Shown piece after piece: positions 33,301 through 45,665 of a stretch of 64,000 bases of DNA. The notes beneath the pieces were generated by a model. That model saw only the letters and a list, made by a program, of their open reading frames with translations. It was not told where the DNA came from and ran no database searches. Every line of letters begins with the position of its first letter. Positions within the stretch are counted from its first letter, which is position 1. The stretch comes from Misgurnus anguillicaudatus (lineage: Eukaryota; Chordata; Actinopteri; Cypriniformes; Cobitidae): assembly GCF_027580225.2 (NCBI RefSeq), contig NW_027395276.1, positions 4,385,501-4,449,500 of the forward strand, read 5' to 3'. The position numbers were made by a program, and so were the translations under genes.

Positions 33301-36205
33301 GACGCGGTTCAGCGGCAACCAATCGGAAGGCGGAAATGTTTGGTGGGAACTAATCGGAAGGCGGAAAGCTCCGCCTGAGAGGAGTTCAGAGAATGCATTC
33401 GAGCGTCAGAGCGTCCACTACAACTTTTCTTTAGAGTCGTTGGCAGGGCAGCCAGAGCTTTTATTTGACGCTCTCGCCGGTGGCGGTCTGAATGCACAAT
33501 TAGACAGTTATATAAAAAGCACCTCACATTGAACTGATATTCACCTGCTTCTCTTCTGTGTGCTGATGTTGTGCTGTATAAATTCCAGATGTTCTTTATC
33601 AGGACTGTGGAGGTTCTTTCCTTCTGATGATCTTCTCAACATGTTGCTTCTAATTTCACAGACATCCAGATGATATCTAGATGAACAGAGAACAATCATC
33701 ACACTGAAGATCCATCTAGAAACACACAGATACACTGATAGACAATACTTTACTAGGATACTTCAGGACAACACTTCAGTACTAAACTTCAGGAGATTTT
33801 TCAGAACGATACCTTGTGGCGATACTTCGGGCCAATACCTTGGTACAATACATCTGGATGATACTTCAGGGAGATACCTCAGGGCAATACTTCGGCACAA
33901 TACCTTAGGACAATACCTTGAGACAATACCTCGGGACGATACCTTGGGACAATACATCAGGACAATACCTCAGGACAACACATCAGGACAATACCTCAGG
34001 ACAATACCTCGGGACAATACATCAGGACAATACCTCAGGACAATGCATCAGGACAATACATCAGGACAATACCTCAGGACAATACATCAGGACAATACCT
34101 CAGGACAATGCATCAGGACAATACATCTGGACAATATATCTGGACAATACTTCAGGGCAATACTTTGGCACAAAACCTTAGGACAATACTTTAGGACAAT
34201 ACCGTGGGACAGTACATTGGGACAATACGTCAGGACAATACCTCGGCACAATATATCTGGACAATACCTCGGTGTGATACCTCGGGCAATTCATCATGAC
34301 AATAACTCTGGAAGATACTTCAGGGAGATACCTCAGGGCAATACTTTGGCACAATACCTTGGGACAATGCATCAGGACAATACCTTGGGACAATACATTT
34401 GGACAATACCTTGGTGCGATACTTCGGGGCGATACCTTAAGACAATATCCATGGACAATACCTCAGGACAATACATCGGGACAATACGTCAAGACAATCC
34501 ATCAGGACAATACATCTGGACAATACTTCAGGGCAATACTTTGGCACAATACCTTAGGACAATACTTTAGGCGATACCTTGAGACAATACCCCTGGACAA
34601 TAACTCGGGACAATGCATCAGGACGATACCTCTGGAAGATACTTCAGGGAGATACGTCGGGGCGATACTTCGCCACAATACCTTAAGACAGTACATCGGG
34701 ACAATACATCAGGTCAATATCTCAGGACAATACATCGAGACAATATTTTGTCACAATAGCTTAGGACATTACATCGGGACAATACATAAGGACACATATA
34801 TTTTGGGATGATACTTCCGGATGATACCTCTGAACGATACCTCGGACAACACCTACACCTACCACCTGTAGGGACAATAAATCGGGACAATACATCAGAA
34901 CAATACGTCCAGGTGATACCTTGGGGTGACACATCGGGACAATGCCTCATGGCTATACCTTGGGAAAATACTTAGGTACAATACATCAGGACAATACTTC
35001 AGAACAGTGGTATCTGAGGGATTTGTACAGTCATGAAGAAATTTGAAAATACTCGCTGTCACTCCAATATGTTTTCAGTCTGATCTTTTTAGTTGAGTGA
35101 GACTGTAACATTACTAAATCTAATCACAAAAAAATCACGTCTTAAAGCTGGTTAAAGCTGTCATGATATATAACATCCAGAATGTTCTTAATGTTTCCAG
35201 AACAACGTTCTATCTGATTTTACATACCAACAATGCACAGATAAGTTATCAAAAGAAACAAACTAACCTGTGCACATGCTTTGCTATTTTTAAAGAGCCG
35301 CTGCTAAAATTCATGAGGTCTGGGACAGAAATAAAGGTTGGGCTTCTTCATTATGAGACCTGGACCCCTGATGACAGCTTAAACATAACAAACATCATCA
35401 AATTCTGCTGTAGTGATGCTAAATTATCTTAAATAAAATACCTTAAACAATCAAAATAAAAAATATGCTCCTAAAAATAAAAGTGCGTCATGATGCCATA
35501 AAATAACCATTTTTGTCTAAAAGTCTCTATAAAGATATCGAATGATTCTTCTATGACATCACTGACAAAAAACTTTCAAGCACATTTATGTGTGTATGTT
35601 GATCTAAAACACAAATAACACTTAAAAACCTCAGATTTATACGTTTTTAAACTTACTGTCTCCAGATGAGTGTTCTCTTTATAAATAATCCTCAGGACAT
35701 CACAACTATCTCATGTCTTACATCTACAATGAACAACTCAAAAATGCTTTGTCTTCATTGACACACACACACACATAACTCTGTTTGCTAAAGTTCAAAA
35801 TTCATGTCAGCACATTGAGGTCAAGTCTGGATTACACTCCAGGCACTGGTTTAACAGGTTTTCAATTGTTCATGGGCAACTCAAAACCGATTTACTCCAG
35901 TGAGCGTCTATGGAAACTCACACGCATATACAAACCTGCAAGACAATGCAAACATGACATTTATCCCAAAGTCTATTTGTGACAAGCAGCCAGCGGGTTC
36001 ATCTTTTACTGCAGTAATGTATGAATTTACTGTGCATGCATGAGGCATTTACATTCATGCATTGATCCAGGCCTGAACTGACTCACATATGTTTTTCTCT
36101 GTATGTATAATATACTTCAAAGAATAATAAAATGTATGTAAACAGACTCACTCACCCTGAGCTGTCCAGAGAAAATCTCCTTTGGGCTTTCTTGCTTCCA
36201 CTCAT
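18080..36205 (-). CDS. gramd2: GRAMD2-like GRAM-domain membrane protein, eleven exons
   Basis: Exons in transcript order: 36205-36156, 33676-33545, 32608-32551, 32488-32395, 30530-30427, 30271-30176, 30065-29994, 29906-29838, 29399-29300, 29152-29053, 18182-18080. The total is 978 nt (325 residues plus stop, TAA at 18082-18080); all junctions are GT-AG with matching phases. The GRAM domain spans about residues 80-200 and includes [43 protein letters not shown] and [13 protein letters not shown]. One hydrophobic helix (about 283-310) lies near the C-terminus, as in tail-anchored GRAMD proteins. Known family role: ER-resident proteins whose GRAM domain binds plasma-membrane phosphoinositides at ER-plasma-membrane contacts. 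The N-terminal exons are less conserved, and assignment to GRAMD2A rather than GRAMD2B is by resemblance only. The gene is convergent with the TRIM gene. Confidence 0.88.
18401..20286. mobile_element. Long imperfect foldback (inverted-repeat) element
   Basis: The left arm 18401-18500 (AGCAAGC, GGCCCTTTATGGGCC, GCAGGTTTTGCTCATTGGC) recurs in reverse complement at about 20150-20286. Further matched pairs nest inside: about 18680-18712 with 20000-20035, 19225-19290 with 19900-19965, and 19415-19465 with 19560-19615. The arms have different centres, so insertions have shifted them. It lies in the last GRAMD2 intron and contains no coding sequence. Confidence 0.65.
19743..19879. mobile_element. 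Short palindromic MITE
   Basis: The ends AAGGGGATCGCACACCGGC and GCCGTTGTGCGATCCCCTT are inverted copies, and the GCTGAGCTG/CAGCTCAGC blocks inside also pair. The element is about 137 bp, lies inside the foldback region, and has no ORF. Confidence 0.7.
22360..23060. repeat. 163-bp GC-rich tandem repeat, about four copies
   Basis: The marker GTTTTATTG falls at 22491, 22654, 22817 and 22980, a period of 163 bp. Each period holds two related GGGCCCCTGCGGGGGCGGTC blocks. The region lies in the element's non-coding part 3' of the recombinase ORF. Confidence 0.93.
24555..24725 (-). repeat. 60-bp in-frame coding repeat, three copies
   Basis: Three near-identical 60-bp units encode a 20-residue repeat ([12 protein letters not shown] core) in the recombinase ORF. 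The period is a multiple of three. Confidence 0.92.
24725..25545 (-). repeat. 165-bp in-frame coding repeat, five copies
   Basis: The marker GGCCATTGGCCGG recurs every 165 bp, five times, from about 24820 to 25480. It encodes a 55-residue Ser/Pro/Ala-rich repeat ([20 protein letters not shown]). The frame is kept across all copies. Confidence 0.93.
28430..29052. other. Last-intron remainder of the GRAMD2-like gene
   Basis: No exon, RNA gene or recognised repeat is seen between the nested transposons and exon 10. Confidence 0.6.
29459..29746. mobile_element. MITE with CCAGCTAAAACCAGC internal repeats
   Basis: The inverted ends are CCCTACTGAAAAATCCAGCT and AGCTGGATTTTTCAGTAGGG, flanked by TA on both sides. 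The interior is a run of degenerate ACCAGC/GCTGGT words. It lies in the GRAMD2 intron between exons 8 and 9. Confidence 0.9.
30279..30344. repeat. (CA)33 microsatellite abutting a GRAMD2 splice acceptor
   Basis: This is a perfect 66-nt CA tract. On the transcribed minus strand it is (TG)33, ending seven bases before the first base of exon 6 (30271), where the polypyrimidine tract should be. Confidence 0.97.
31180..32280. mobile_element. Non-autonomous DNA element of the GTTCACACCAGA family, copy 1
   Basis: It shares an interior block (AACCAATCAG, GGCAGAAATACGAAACAACA, ACGCTCTTTACTCAATTTGA) with the element at 52665-53193. Its left end resembles that copy's ACACCAGACGCAAATGAAG. It is interrupted by a hAT MITE at 31262-31590. 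The right boundary is approximate. Confidence 0.55.
31262..31590. mobile_element. hAT MITE
   Basis: The ends CAGGGGTGGGCA and TTGCCCACCCCTG are inverted, with inner AGAGTTTAGCT/AGCTAAACTCT pairing. Flanks CTTTAGAT and CTCTAGAT form an 8-bp duplication with one mismatch. Confidence 0.82.
33142..33498. mobile_element. MITE with long, nearly perfect terminal inverted repeats
   Basis: The ends TGTGCATTCAGACC and GGTCTGAATGCACA are exact, and pairing extends through GGCGAGAGCGTCAAA/TTTGACGCTCTCGCC, about 34 bp in all. It lies between GRAMD2 exons 2 and 3 and has no ORF. The target duplication is unclear. Confidence 0.85.
33745..34990. repeat. 13-bp minisatellite in GRAMD2 intron 1
   Basis: Degenerate 13-mers of the GGACAATACCTCA type cover about 1.2 kb. 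Variant words (ATCAGGACAATAC, TTCAGGGAGATAC, TTTGGCACAATAC) are arranged in a higher-order pattern of several units. Because 13 is not a multiple of three, each strand opens repetitive ORFs in every frame; these are not genes. Confidence 0.95.
34991..36155. other. Remainder of GRAMD2 intron 1
   Basis: No exon or recognised repeat family is seen. Confidence 0.55.
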
Positions 36206-37065
36206 GATGAAGTCCTGATTGATGTTTCTCACGTTCTCCAGACCTACAGCTCTGAGCTTTATATACATACATCATTCAGACCTCACAGCAGATAGTAAGA
36301 GGTCTGACCACGCCCACCAGGGGGTCCAGAACCACACCCACAACACCTCTAAGTCACACCCCTATTAACAGGTAGCATGTCTGCGTTTATTAGCATTGCA
36401 ATGCTTTCTTTATTTCGAAGCTTCTTAAGTTTGAAACAATGATTGTAGGGATGAAACATTGTGTGATTTTATTTGTCTTTGATGATTTATACATGATTGT
36501 ATTGAAATAACCTGTGTGTGATTGTGCAGCACGGATCAGCTGTCAGACAAAGACTGAACTCATCAACACAGATGATATCAGACCACCAGAGAAGATCTGA
36601 AGAAACCGAAAGACAAAATAAACACAGAACTCAAGTCAGCATCATTTAAATAATCAATAATCTGTGAAAAACTAATACTGATCCTCAGCGCTGAAGAAGA
36701 CGGAGATCAGACAGCAGATGTGTCATGTGCTGCTATAGTCGAGCATCATCAGATAAACTTTATCAGTTTGTTCATGGTCACGTTTGTCCTGCTGGTTTAG
36801 CAGCATTATGCTGAACCCAGTGTAACGTACAATCACAAGAGCCTACGCTGGTTAGTACATAATACAAATATTATGTGTTTCATTCAAATAACATTGAAAA
36901 ATATTGCATTTTTCTGCTAAAATATTTCATCTTTGACATCGGCCTCTTTGGTTTATGTGTGCTGATTTACACAGAAGCACAAGAAAAGGTTTTACTGTAA
37001 ACATGTCATATATTTAGCATTACTGGAAAACTGTATTTACAAATCAAAATCCAGGAACTGTGTTT

Positions 37066-37098
<33 letters not shown>

Positions 37099-37828
37099 TC
37101 AAACAGATGAGTAATTGTTGATGAATTGTTTATAAAGGACACAAAGCAGATGCTCACACATTTTTATTCAATAAGATTATTGAATCAGAAGAAACTTTAA
37201 ACTTTGTGTGTAAGTTTAAATGAATAAGTCACGATGAGCATTGATAAAACTATCAGTTACATCATAATCATCTCAAACTATCTAGATTGTTGAACCAGAT
37301 GTACTAGATTGTTTGGTTATAATGGTTGAACATTTGTTTACAATACAAACTCCACCCTTGTATCGTGTGAGTGTTCACAGAAATAAAAGTCATCATTATT
37401 ATTATTAGATTGTCTGTGAGGAGGACACTCGTGTGGATCTCAGTGAACATTGCGTAAGCAGTGCAAAAGGTCATGCACTGTAAATAAAATAATTATGTGG
37501 CGTAGTAGATTTAACAAAATAAAATGAGGAATCTCTGTCAAAAAAATTGTATTCTTGTTTTTTAACTAAAATTTGAGTTGAATATAACATAAAAATGTGA
37601 GTAATTCTAAATGAACACATTATCGAGTACATTTAAATTCATTTTATCATGTATAATCTACTTAAATTTGTAAGAAGGAAACTGACTTAATAATTTTATT
37701 TCGAAACTACATAAAGGATTTTGGTAGACATAACTAAACAGGAAACTTGTAGTTCCCAAAATGCTTTGCATGGGTCTGCATTTGGAGAGCAAAATTTAAA
37801 AATGAAATGTTATTTTATGTGTTTTTAA
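36206..37828. other. GRAMD2 upstream intergenic DNA
   Basis: Apart from the TATA-like site and an AAT microsatellite at about 37067-37098, no exon or known repeat is seen. Confidence 0.55.
36257..36265 (-). promoter_or_regulatory. TATA-box-like element of the GRAMD2-like gene
   Basis: The minus strand reads TATATAAAG about 50 bp upstream of the ATG (36205). It implies a short 5' UTR if used. No supporting initiator was identified. Confidence 0.5.
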
Positions 37829-38209
37829 AGGTGCAGTGTGTAATTTTTAGAAGGATCTCTTGACAAAAATGCTAAATAATATACAAAACTATATTATCAG
37901 GGGTGTATAAAGACCTTTCATAATGAACCGTTATGTGTTTATTACCTTAGAATGAGACGTTTTTATCTACATACACAGAGGGTCCCCTTACATGGAAGTC
38001 GCCATTTTGTGCCGCCATGTTTCTACAGAAGCCCTTAACGGACAAACTTTTTTTTACTAAGTTGTCTCCGATGATGACCTGTTTGTCATGTGGTGGCTAC
38101 AGTAGCTTCTCTATGTGTTTCAAAAGCCAGGGGTGAGCAGTGGATCGAGCCCTTGGTTGCAATACACAACCTCACCACTAGATGCCGCTAAAATTTACAC
38201 CCTGCACCT
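37829..38209. mobile_element. TTAA-target MITE (Kolobok/piggyBac-like)
   Basis: The ends AGGTGCAGTGTGTAA and TTACACCCTGCACCT are flanked by TTAA on both sides (37825-37828 and 38210-38213). It is 381 bp long and non-coding. A very similar sequence is common in fish genomes. Confidence 0.85.
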
Positions 38210-38353
38210 TTAATTATGTGTTTTTACTAGCGCAGTGCAATTTTACCTAACTTAGTTCACTTGAAAAAATATTCATGCACTTTAAAAATGAAGTAATTTC
38301 TATTTAAGTGTGGGTTGAACCCAGGGAACACACGTTATTAAATAAATGTATAG

Positions 38354-38402
38354 CTTGTAATGCACTGCTTTAGATAAAAGCATCTGCCAAATGCATAAGT
38401 GT
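38354..38402 (+). repeat. Short LINE2/SINE-type 3' tail
   Basis: CTTTAGATAAAAGCATCTGC followed by CAAATGCATAAGTG resembles the shared 3' tail of fish L2-mobilised SINEs. Only the tail is seen. Confidence 0.45.
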
Positions 38403-39731
38403 AAGTGTGGTGTTGCCTATCACTGTGTGTGTGTTTATCATGTGTATCAAGTGTTTTTCTGCTTTTGTTCAACACAAACTTTCACACAGATAGATTATAT
38501 ACAAGTTCTCAATGTGAAACATTTAAGATCTAAAGATTTAACTGAAGTCAGATCAGATCAGTGCCAAGTCGGTCAAAGGAGAAAAAAGCGATTTCTACAA
38601 TACAGAACAAACAAAAGCTTTTTTAGTTAAATTGCAGCGATTCAAATCTGCAGCTTCATCCGTCTGTCCTTTAAAATGATTTTAAGTACTTTGAACAAAT
38701 AAATCAAAATATGTCCTGTTTTTAAAAAACAATAAAAAATGATTCTTGCTTTTGTTTCTGATTTCTCTCCTCATTTTGAGTCTCGAGGAGCAGTGTTTCA
38801 GGTTATCAATGTGAAGTCTTAAAACTGTAAATACTGCAAATGTTCAAACATTTAAGATTCTTTGCATGTCTTCTGTTGTCCATGTTCACCTCTGTGAATG
38901 ATTGACAGGTCATGTGTCTCAGATTAGCATTGTACAAATACCTGAAATATACTTCTGAACTAAAAGATCTCTAAATGTTTTTATCTATCAGCAGTACAAT
39001 CTCAGAGAAAAATTCTTCCATCCATCATGAGCAACACTTCAAAGACTTTGACTATATAGGTTACACATCTGTTCAAGTTATTGTAACCTGTTACAATGTG
39101 CCTCTCTGCATTGTCCCTGACAAATAAACAAATAAATAAAATTAAAAAAAAAAAAAACTTTTGGTAACACCTAATTTTTTTTCATTTTAAGTAAAAAATT
39201 TAAGGTAGGCCTAATAAAATGTTTGAAAAACGACTTTACTTGGTGACACCTAAAATATTAAAAAAATTAACTTTAAAGTAAGAATTTTAGTTGAAAAACG
39301 TAACATTTTTAGGTGTAACCAATTAAGGTAATTTTTTAAAGTTAATCCAACTTTTATTTTTTACAATGTAGACTAGATAGTTGCTACGTAACTTTATTTG
39401 GCTGTGTTATGTGCATTAACATACAGCAAAAAATTATTTCTCTATCCAAAAATATCTTTTTAATATATGCCAAATACATTTTATTAACAATGAAGTTAAT
39501 TTGGACTATTTTTGCAGTTAAAATATATTTAATAACCTTTTCAAACTTATTTTTACAGGTTTGTAAGTGTTTTTTCCAATGTGATGTGAATATATTTCTT
39601 GGATTGAAATATATGGAGGACTAAATATATTTTTATATGCTTTAAAATATATCAGAATATACAAAAATTGACATTTAAAAAAAATATTCAGCAAATATAT
39701 TTTTTGTGCATTTTGAATTATATTTAAAATA
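38403..39731. other. Intergenic AT-rich DNA
   Basis: No exon, RNA gene or recognised repeat is found. A weak inverted pair near 39165-39360 (AGGTGTAACC / GGTGACACCT) hints at a decayed MITE. Confidence 0.5.
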
Positions 39732-40084
39732 GTGCTGTGCAAAGATTAATTGCGATTAATCGCATACAAAATAAAAGTGATTTTTTGCATAATATATGTG
39801 CGTGTACTGTGTCTAATTATTATGTATATTTAACCACACACACATTTATATATTCATTTCAGAATTGTTTTATTTATATATCATTTTTTATTTATATTTA
39901 ATATAGATTATATAAAAATATAAATAAAAATATATAAACATGTAAATGTTTCTTAAATACATACATGAATGTGTGTGTATATATTTATACATAATAATTA
40001 GACACAGCACACACTCATATATTATACCAATAATCACGTTTATTTTGTATGCGATTAATCGCGATTAATCTTTGCCCACAGCAC
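39732..40084. mobile_element. TA-target MITE (Tc1/mariner-like)
   Basis: The ends GTGCTGTGCAAAGATTAAT and ATTAATCTTTGCCCACAGCAC are inverted, with inner GATTAATCGCATACAAAATA pairing. TA flanks both sides. The interior is AT-rich and non-coding. Confidence 0.82.
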
Positions 40085-40369
40085 TAAAAATTACATTTAA
40101 ATATATTTATGTATATGCCATATGGGTTTGTAGTACGCTTCTGTATTTGCTGGTGTTGTGTACTTGTGTTGTGATGATGATGTTTTTTCTATGTTCATGT
40201 GTTTGAATGAATGTAAACGTGTTACATTACATTAATTAAAAGTTTTCATGCTCAATGTGTTTACTGGTGAGAGTCTGACCCGCGGCTGCATGTAATATTA
40301 AATCTGATATCAATTAAATCTGAAGAAACAGACACAACATTCACTTCAGTATTTCATCCAGTCATTCTC

Positions 40370-42261
40370 TTTTAATACAAAGTCGACGTATCTACATACA
40401 TGATATTAAATGAATAAGCAGAGAAATGTAAGCGATCTATAGAAGCACGCGGCCCTTTAATCATCATTTCATTGACTTCATCTGTCATATTTATTGACTC
40501 AGGGATTTTTCATGTGTGCTTTCATCTAAAAACATTAAATGTTTAATTCATGTGCGAGTCCTGATTTCTCTCAGTGTGCTTAAACTCTTCTGCTACTGTG
40601 CTGTACTATGATAGATAATATCTGTGTCTATATTCATTTATCAGCCGGATGATTATTGGCCTTTACCGAGACATTCAGCACACGAACCAATGAAGGGTTT
40701 GTGTTTCAGTCAAGCACCAAATGCTCAAGATTTATATCATGACACCGCAAAAAATACCACGGTACTGCTGTGCTACTGTAGGGCACTCTCAATGAGCTGC
40801 GTCTGCGCAGTCCGCAGTGTCTTTGAGCTGCGTCTGCGCAGTCAGCTGTGTTATTCTTGTGCATTTTCAGTGTGCTGCTGTGGTTTTAAACCTGACCTTC
40901 ACATGTGAGGAGCTGAAATCTCTCTGTGTGCTTATCTGAACAGCCTGAAATCTATCCTCGCTTCATCTGACTCATAATGTCACGAATGCTGATGCGAAAC
41001 ATGAGGTTTTATCATGGGTCCGGCTCGAAGGATTATAAACCAGTAAAGGACCGCACTGTCTGGTCGGAAAGGGGAAAGTTCCAGCTGATTGGGTAAGGTT
41101 TGGGCTCCCGAGGGCCGTGTGCCGTTTCCTTTCTCTAGAACAATCAGTACACAGAAATATCAAAATATCCGGTTTACAAAGCACAACACTGTACACATGA
41201 GCTATGACCAGTCACGTTAGCTTGCCAACTACATCACAGCTCACCAATTATATTGCAATAAAAAGCATATAAATAAATAGATCCTTAAAAATTCAAGCAT
41301 AATATATAAAAAAAGAAGAAATAATAAAATGAGGTCGATTAAATATTTGACAACAACGATAAGGCTCATTTTACTCGTCTGGCGGAGATCTGGAGATCTC
41401 TTAACCTGTGCTACTCAACACGATTCACTAAACTAAACATGATAGGAAGAGATCGGTTTTATCATTTGGTTTAGGTTAGAGAAGATATCAAAGAAACGGG
41501 CGTTAATGATCGTTCGGGTTTTTTAAGACTTTATGATCTGGGCTCAATATAACAGAGCGTAGTGTGAATGATTTGATCATACTGTACTGTACTGTATATA
41601 AACAGAGAGCATTATGCCACGGGAGTAAAGAAACATGATACAGAACTAGACTGAAGCTGTTAAAAAATCCCTTTGCTTTCCAAACACGGTCAAAGCAGCA
41701 TATAGTTATAGAGACACATCATGAAAATACAGTATTCACAGCAGTTCTGTCGACGCCGGACGGCTCGTATCGAGAGACAGGATTATATCACGCGGGTCGA
41801 ATGGCGGCTCCCCTGAGCTCTCCGTCAGGCACAGAAGGTTCGAGATCGGCCTCCGTTCACGATGGAAACGAGAGACACGTTTACCTCCCGTCACCGAATT
41901 CAAATACAGTTTGAAGAAATCCCCCCTTTGAAGGGTGCAGCAATTTTCCAGGCTTTTGTTTTTTTTTGTTTTAAATAGATTTTTACATGTAATATTTTTC
42001 CTCTTGTTACGAAGAAGAACTTCATCCACAGTTGAATATTTCTAAAAAGCCAACCACAACATTAATATCAATATATGAACACTGAGGTAATAGTTTGCGT
42101 GTTGACAGAGAGAAACTCATCTGGTCAGTTTATTCATTTCCTCTGTTGTGTAGTCGTCTGTCTGTCTGTCTGTCTGTCTGTCTGTAGCTTGTTTCAGTTC
42201 AAGCAAATGTTCGTGGGTTTGTCGAAGGGAAAGGTCTTGAAATATCGCTCTTCTTCTTCTC
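40370..42261 (-). other. Probable 3' UTR of the ptprs-like gene
   Basis: This stretch lies downstream of the stop codon and shows no coding exon. Candidate polyadenylation signals on the minus strand are AATAAA at 42134-42129 and 40495-40490. The true end is unknown. A (CTGT)n run sits at about 42160-42184. Confidence 0.4.
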
Positions 42262-45200
42262 CTATGTTGCATAGTGATCAAAACTTCCAAGGTACTCGAG
42301 AGCGGCCTGATAACAGAACTGATATTCATCCTGAAAAACACACAAAGACTTTCTTTCAGTTTGTGTTCAGCTGTCTCAATCTTTCTTATGAGGCTTAATC
42401 ATCTGGGATTAATGTGTGTTTATATCTGTAGATGTGGTGTCGTGCGATACCTCGGTCTGCACCATCGCTGGTCGTTGTGTTCGCAGCATTTTGACAGTCT
42501 GGAAGATGTCGACAGCACCTTCATAACGCATCCTCTCCAAAACTATACTGAGCGTGATGAAGACTCCTGTCCTGCCCACACCCGCACTGAGAGAAAGAGA
42601 GTTTTTTAAGGGTTAAATATTGTTTATACTTGCTGTGCATGTCCCTAAACAAAAGACAAGGTGTTTATAGTTGACACGTGTGTGTGCATATATGTTTTTG
42701 TGCACAGAGGCGTAATGCCCATTCAAGCAGAGGGGGCACGTGTCCCCTTGTTTTTTTTTGATAGATAAAATAGATTTTGAATGGAACCTCAAAAACTAAG
42801 AAGTGTCCATTAATCTGTTATTTGACTTTTAATCTGTTTAATATGCACAATATTATCAATTCTGTGCTGCATCTTTGTCACTTTTCAGAGATTTTTGCCG
42901 TTTTGATCGTGTTACATTACTTTCATTATGCTGACGTCTGGCGCTGCAGTCAGCGCAGTCGCAGACATCATCAGCGTCTCAGCTCGCTCACGGGCTCTTT
43001 GCTGTTGCATTTTGCTATCTGAGGAATTAAAATGTGTAAGAAATGCTCACAGCATTTTCAAACCCCAGTATGGTAATGTGGAGTTTAACCTCATCTGTGT
43101 AGAAAATGTATGGTTTTAAATGTGACAGTCTCGACGTTATATTAGTAGAGATATCTAGATTCATCTTTTTGGTACAACGCCAAAGTTCACCAGAGTTCAC
43201 GGGGGCGCGGAATCACACATGCTCACAAATGAGGTAAAATTTTATGCAAAATCCGTTCCTCTAATAATTTTATCTAAAAAAAAATATTAAATCATTATCG
43301 AACATTAAACTCACGTGGCTATAGCTTAATGTCATTTTTGTTGTTTATATACTTAATGGATTTAAAATTACATTAATTTTATAGGATAATGCAGTTGTCG
43401 TGCAAAATGCATTAATGACACAATTAAACAAGTCATTTATTAAAACTTTAATAAATAAAACATGCCGTTTCAGATGTAAATATGATACCAATATGTCATT
43501 ATTCCGATTGAATAGTATTTGATATGAAAGTTAGTCATCAATTTTATTTTGGATGTTTTTGCATGAAAGCAGGGGTTTTCAGATTGTTAGAAATGTAAGT
43601 GCCATGGAAAAGACTGAAAGCTCTATAATATTTCGTTTGATGTCTGTGTATGCACACATTTCTGTGAGCTGTGCCCCCTTAAAAAAAAATTGGTGCATGA
43701 CGCCCCTGCATGTGCGGCACATTTTTGCTTGTACCTACATACAATTTTCACATTATCTGTTGGGTATTTTAAGCTAAAACCTCTCTTTTAGACTCTAAAG
43801 ACTTGCATCTTTAAAAAAAATCTAAAAAAAAATGAAAGTTAATACACCGAGCCAATGAGTCCTCCGAATTAAACTGGACCAACATGAGCCAGATAATGTG
43901 CATGTCAAGACAGAATTATATTTTGTATATAAATGTACATGCATTATTGTTTATAGTGTTATATATTATAGCAGAATAAAAAAGCTTGTGTTAATACACT
44001 TCATAGCATGTATGAAGATAATTTCATCATTTTTACAATGTAATGTATAAATAACTTTATAATAAACATAACAAGAGCATTCGTTTTGTAAACAAATTTG
44101 AAATGATGATGTGCTGAGAGCTGACTGACACATCTGCTGTAAATCTTATTTCATCTCAAATATGAAATGGTTCATTCTCCATCATTAAAAACGCTCAGAG
44201 CGAACAGCACGTGAAGGGTTTATGTACTTGTTAATGATGACGTGTGGGATATGTGTGCTTGTGACAGGCATTAAATCCGTAGAGTTTTCCACGGAAATCC
44301 ATGTAAATGTGGATGTTGAGTTAGTTTGACACACCTGCAGTGGACACTGATCGGTCCGTCCTGACCAAACTGCTCCTTGGTTTTGTGCACTTGTCCGATG
44401 AAATCAATGAAACCTTCTCCTGACTTTGGAACTCCTTGTTCCGGCCAATCGGTGAACTGGAATTGTCGGACGGTTCTCGACTGTCCGTCCTGTGTGAATA
44501 AACACACAAGCTCAAGTGAGATGACGATCTCTCTCATAGCTGTTAAAAGCTATTTTTTCAAGGCAAGATGCTTTATTGTCATTTCAACCATAAAGCAGCG
44601 CAGTATGTAGTGAAATAAGGACCCTGATGCTACATACAGACACTGAGATCAATTTTTTAACCTAGCCACATAAAGTGCATGCATGCAACCTAGTGCAAAC
44701 AGTGCCAGACAAGAGACCCTACAAGAAATATGCATCAAATCTAAATAAATAATACAAATCTGCTTCTTCATCAGCTTGAACTGGATTTGAATTAGAGGTC
44801 TTCACGGGTCCACTTTGATCCGGAAACCAGAGGTTCAACCCGAGCGGGTCTAAAATTTTCACGTGTGCCTCTGGTCATTTGAAATAAATGTGTTTTTGCA
44901 TCAAAGTCCTTTTCCAAACCATTCTCTTTGCCAAGAGTGCTTGCGACACTGTGTGGCTGGCGAAAGGCACATTTTTCTTGAGACAGACCTGTCAATCAAT
45001 TTTTAATGCACACTGTAGGTTACCTTGGTGTCTTTGTCAGATAACAAATAAAAACTAGAAAATGCATTTCGGGACGAACTGCAAAAGTGTGCTTGCTCTG
45101 GTGCCGCCGATTTAGTTTGTGCATCCTCACATTGGAGTCCCAAGTTCATGTACAAAGTTTGGTTTCAATACGTAAAAGCGTTCCTGAGATATAAACTACT

Positions 45201-45579
45201 TCCTGTTTGGCAGCGTAAAATTTTAGGAAAAAAATTGTTCTTTTGATGTTGTGCATCCTCACATTGGAGACCGAAATTCATGTACAAAGTTTGGTTTCAA
45301 TACGTGAAATCATTCCTGAGATATAAACTACTTCCTGTTTTGGCGGCGTCCACGCACATTTAGTTTGGCCTGTGACGGGCAAACGCTTCCGAAAATCAAA
45401 AATCCTTCTAGTAACTTTTGTGAGGCTTGGTCCAAGGATCGTGTACGTGGAATTTCGTGAAGTTTGGACAAAATTTGTGACCTGTGAAACTTTAAGGTTT
45501 CCAATATGGCGGACGAACGACATGGATCTGTGACTTCATCTTCTCAAGCAACTTACACCGGAACTGCCCGAACATTTTA

Positions 45580-45665
<86 letters not shown>

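Noticed and set aside
33763..34811. Long repetitive ORFs of up to 208 codons on both strands
   Set aside because: They arise from a 13-bp minisatellite in a GRAMD2 intron; all frames stay open for the same reason.
33745..34990. CRISPR-like array of short repeats
   Set aside because: Units are contiguous degenerate 13-mers without spacers, in a vertebrate intron.
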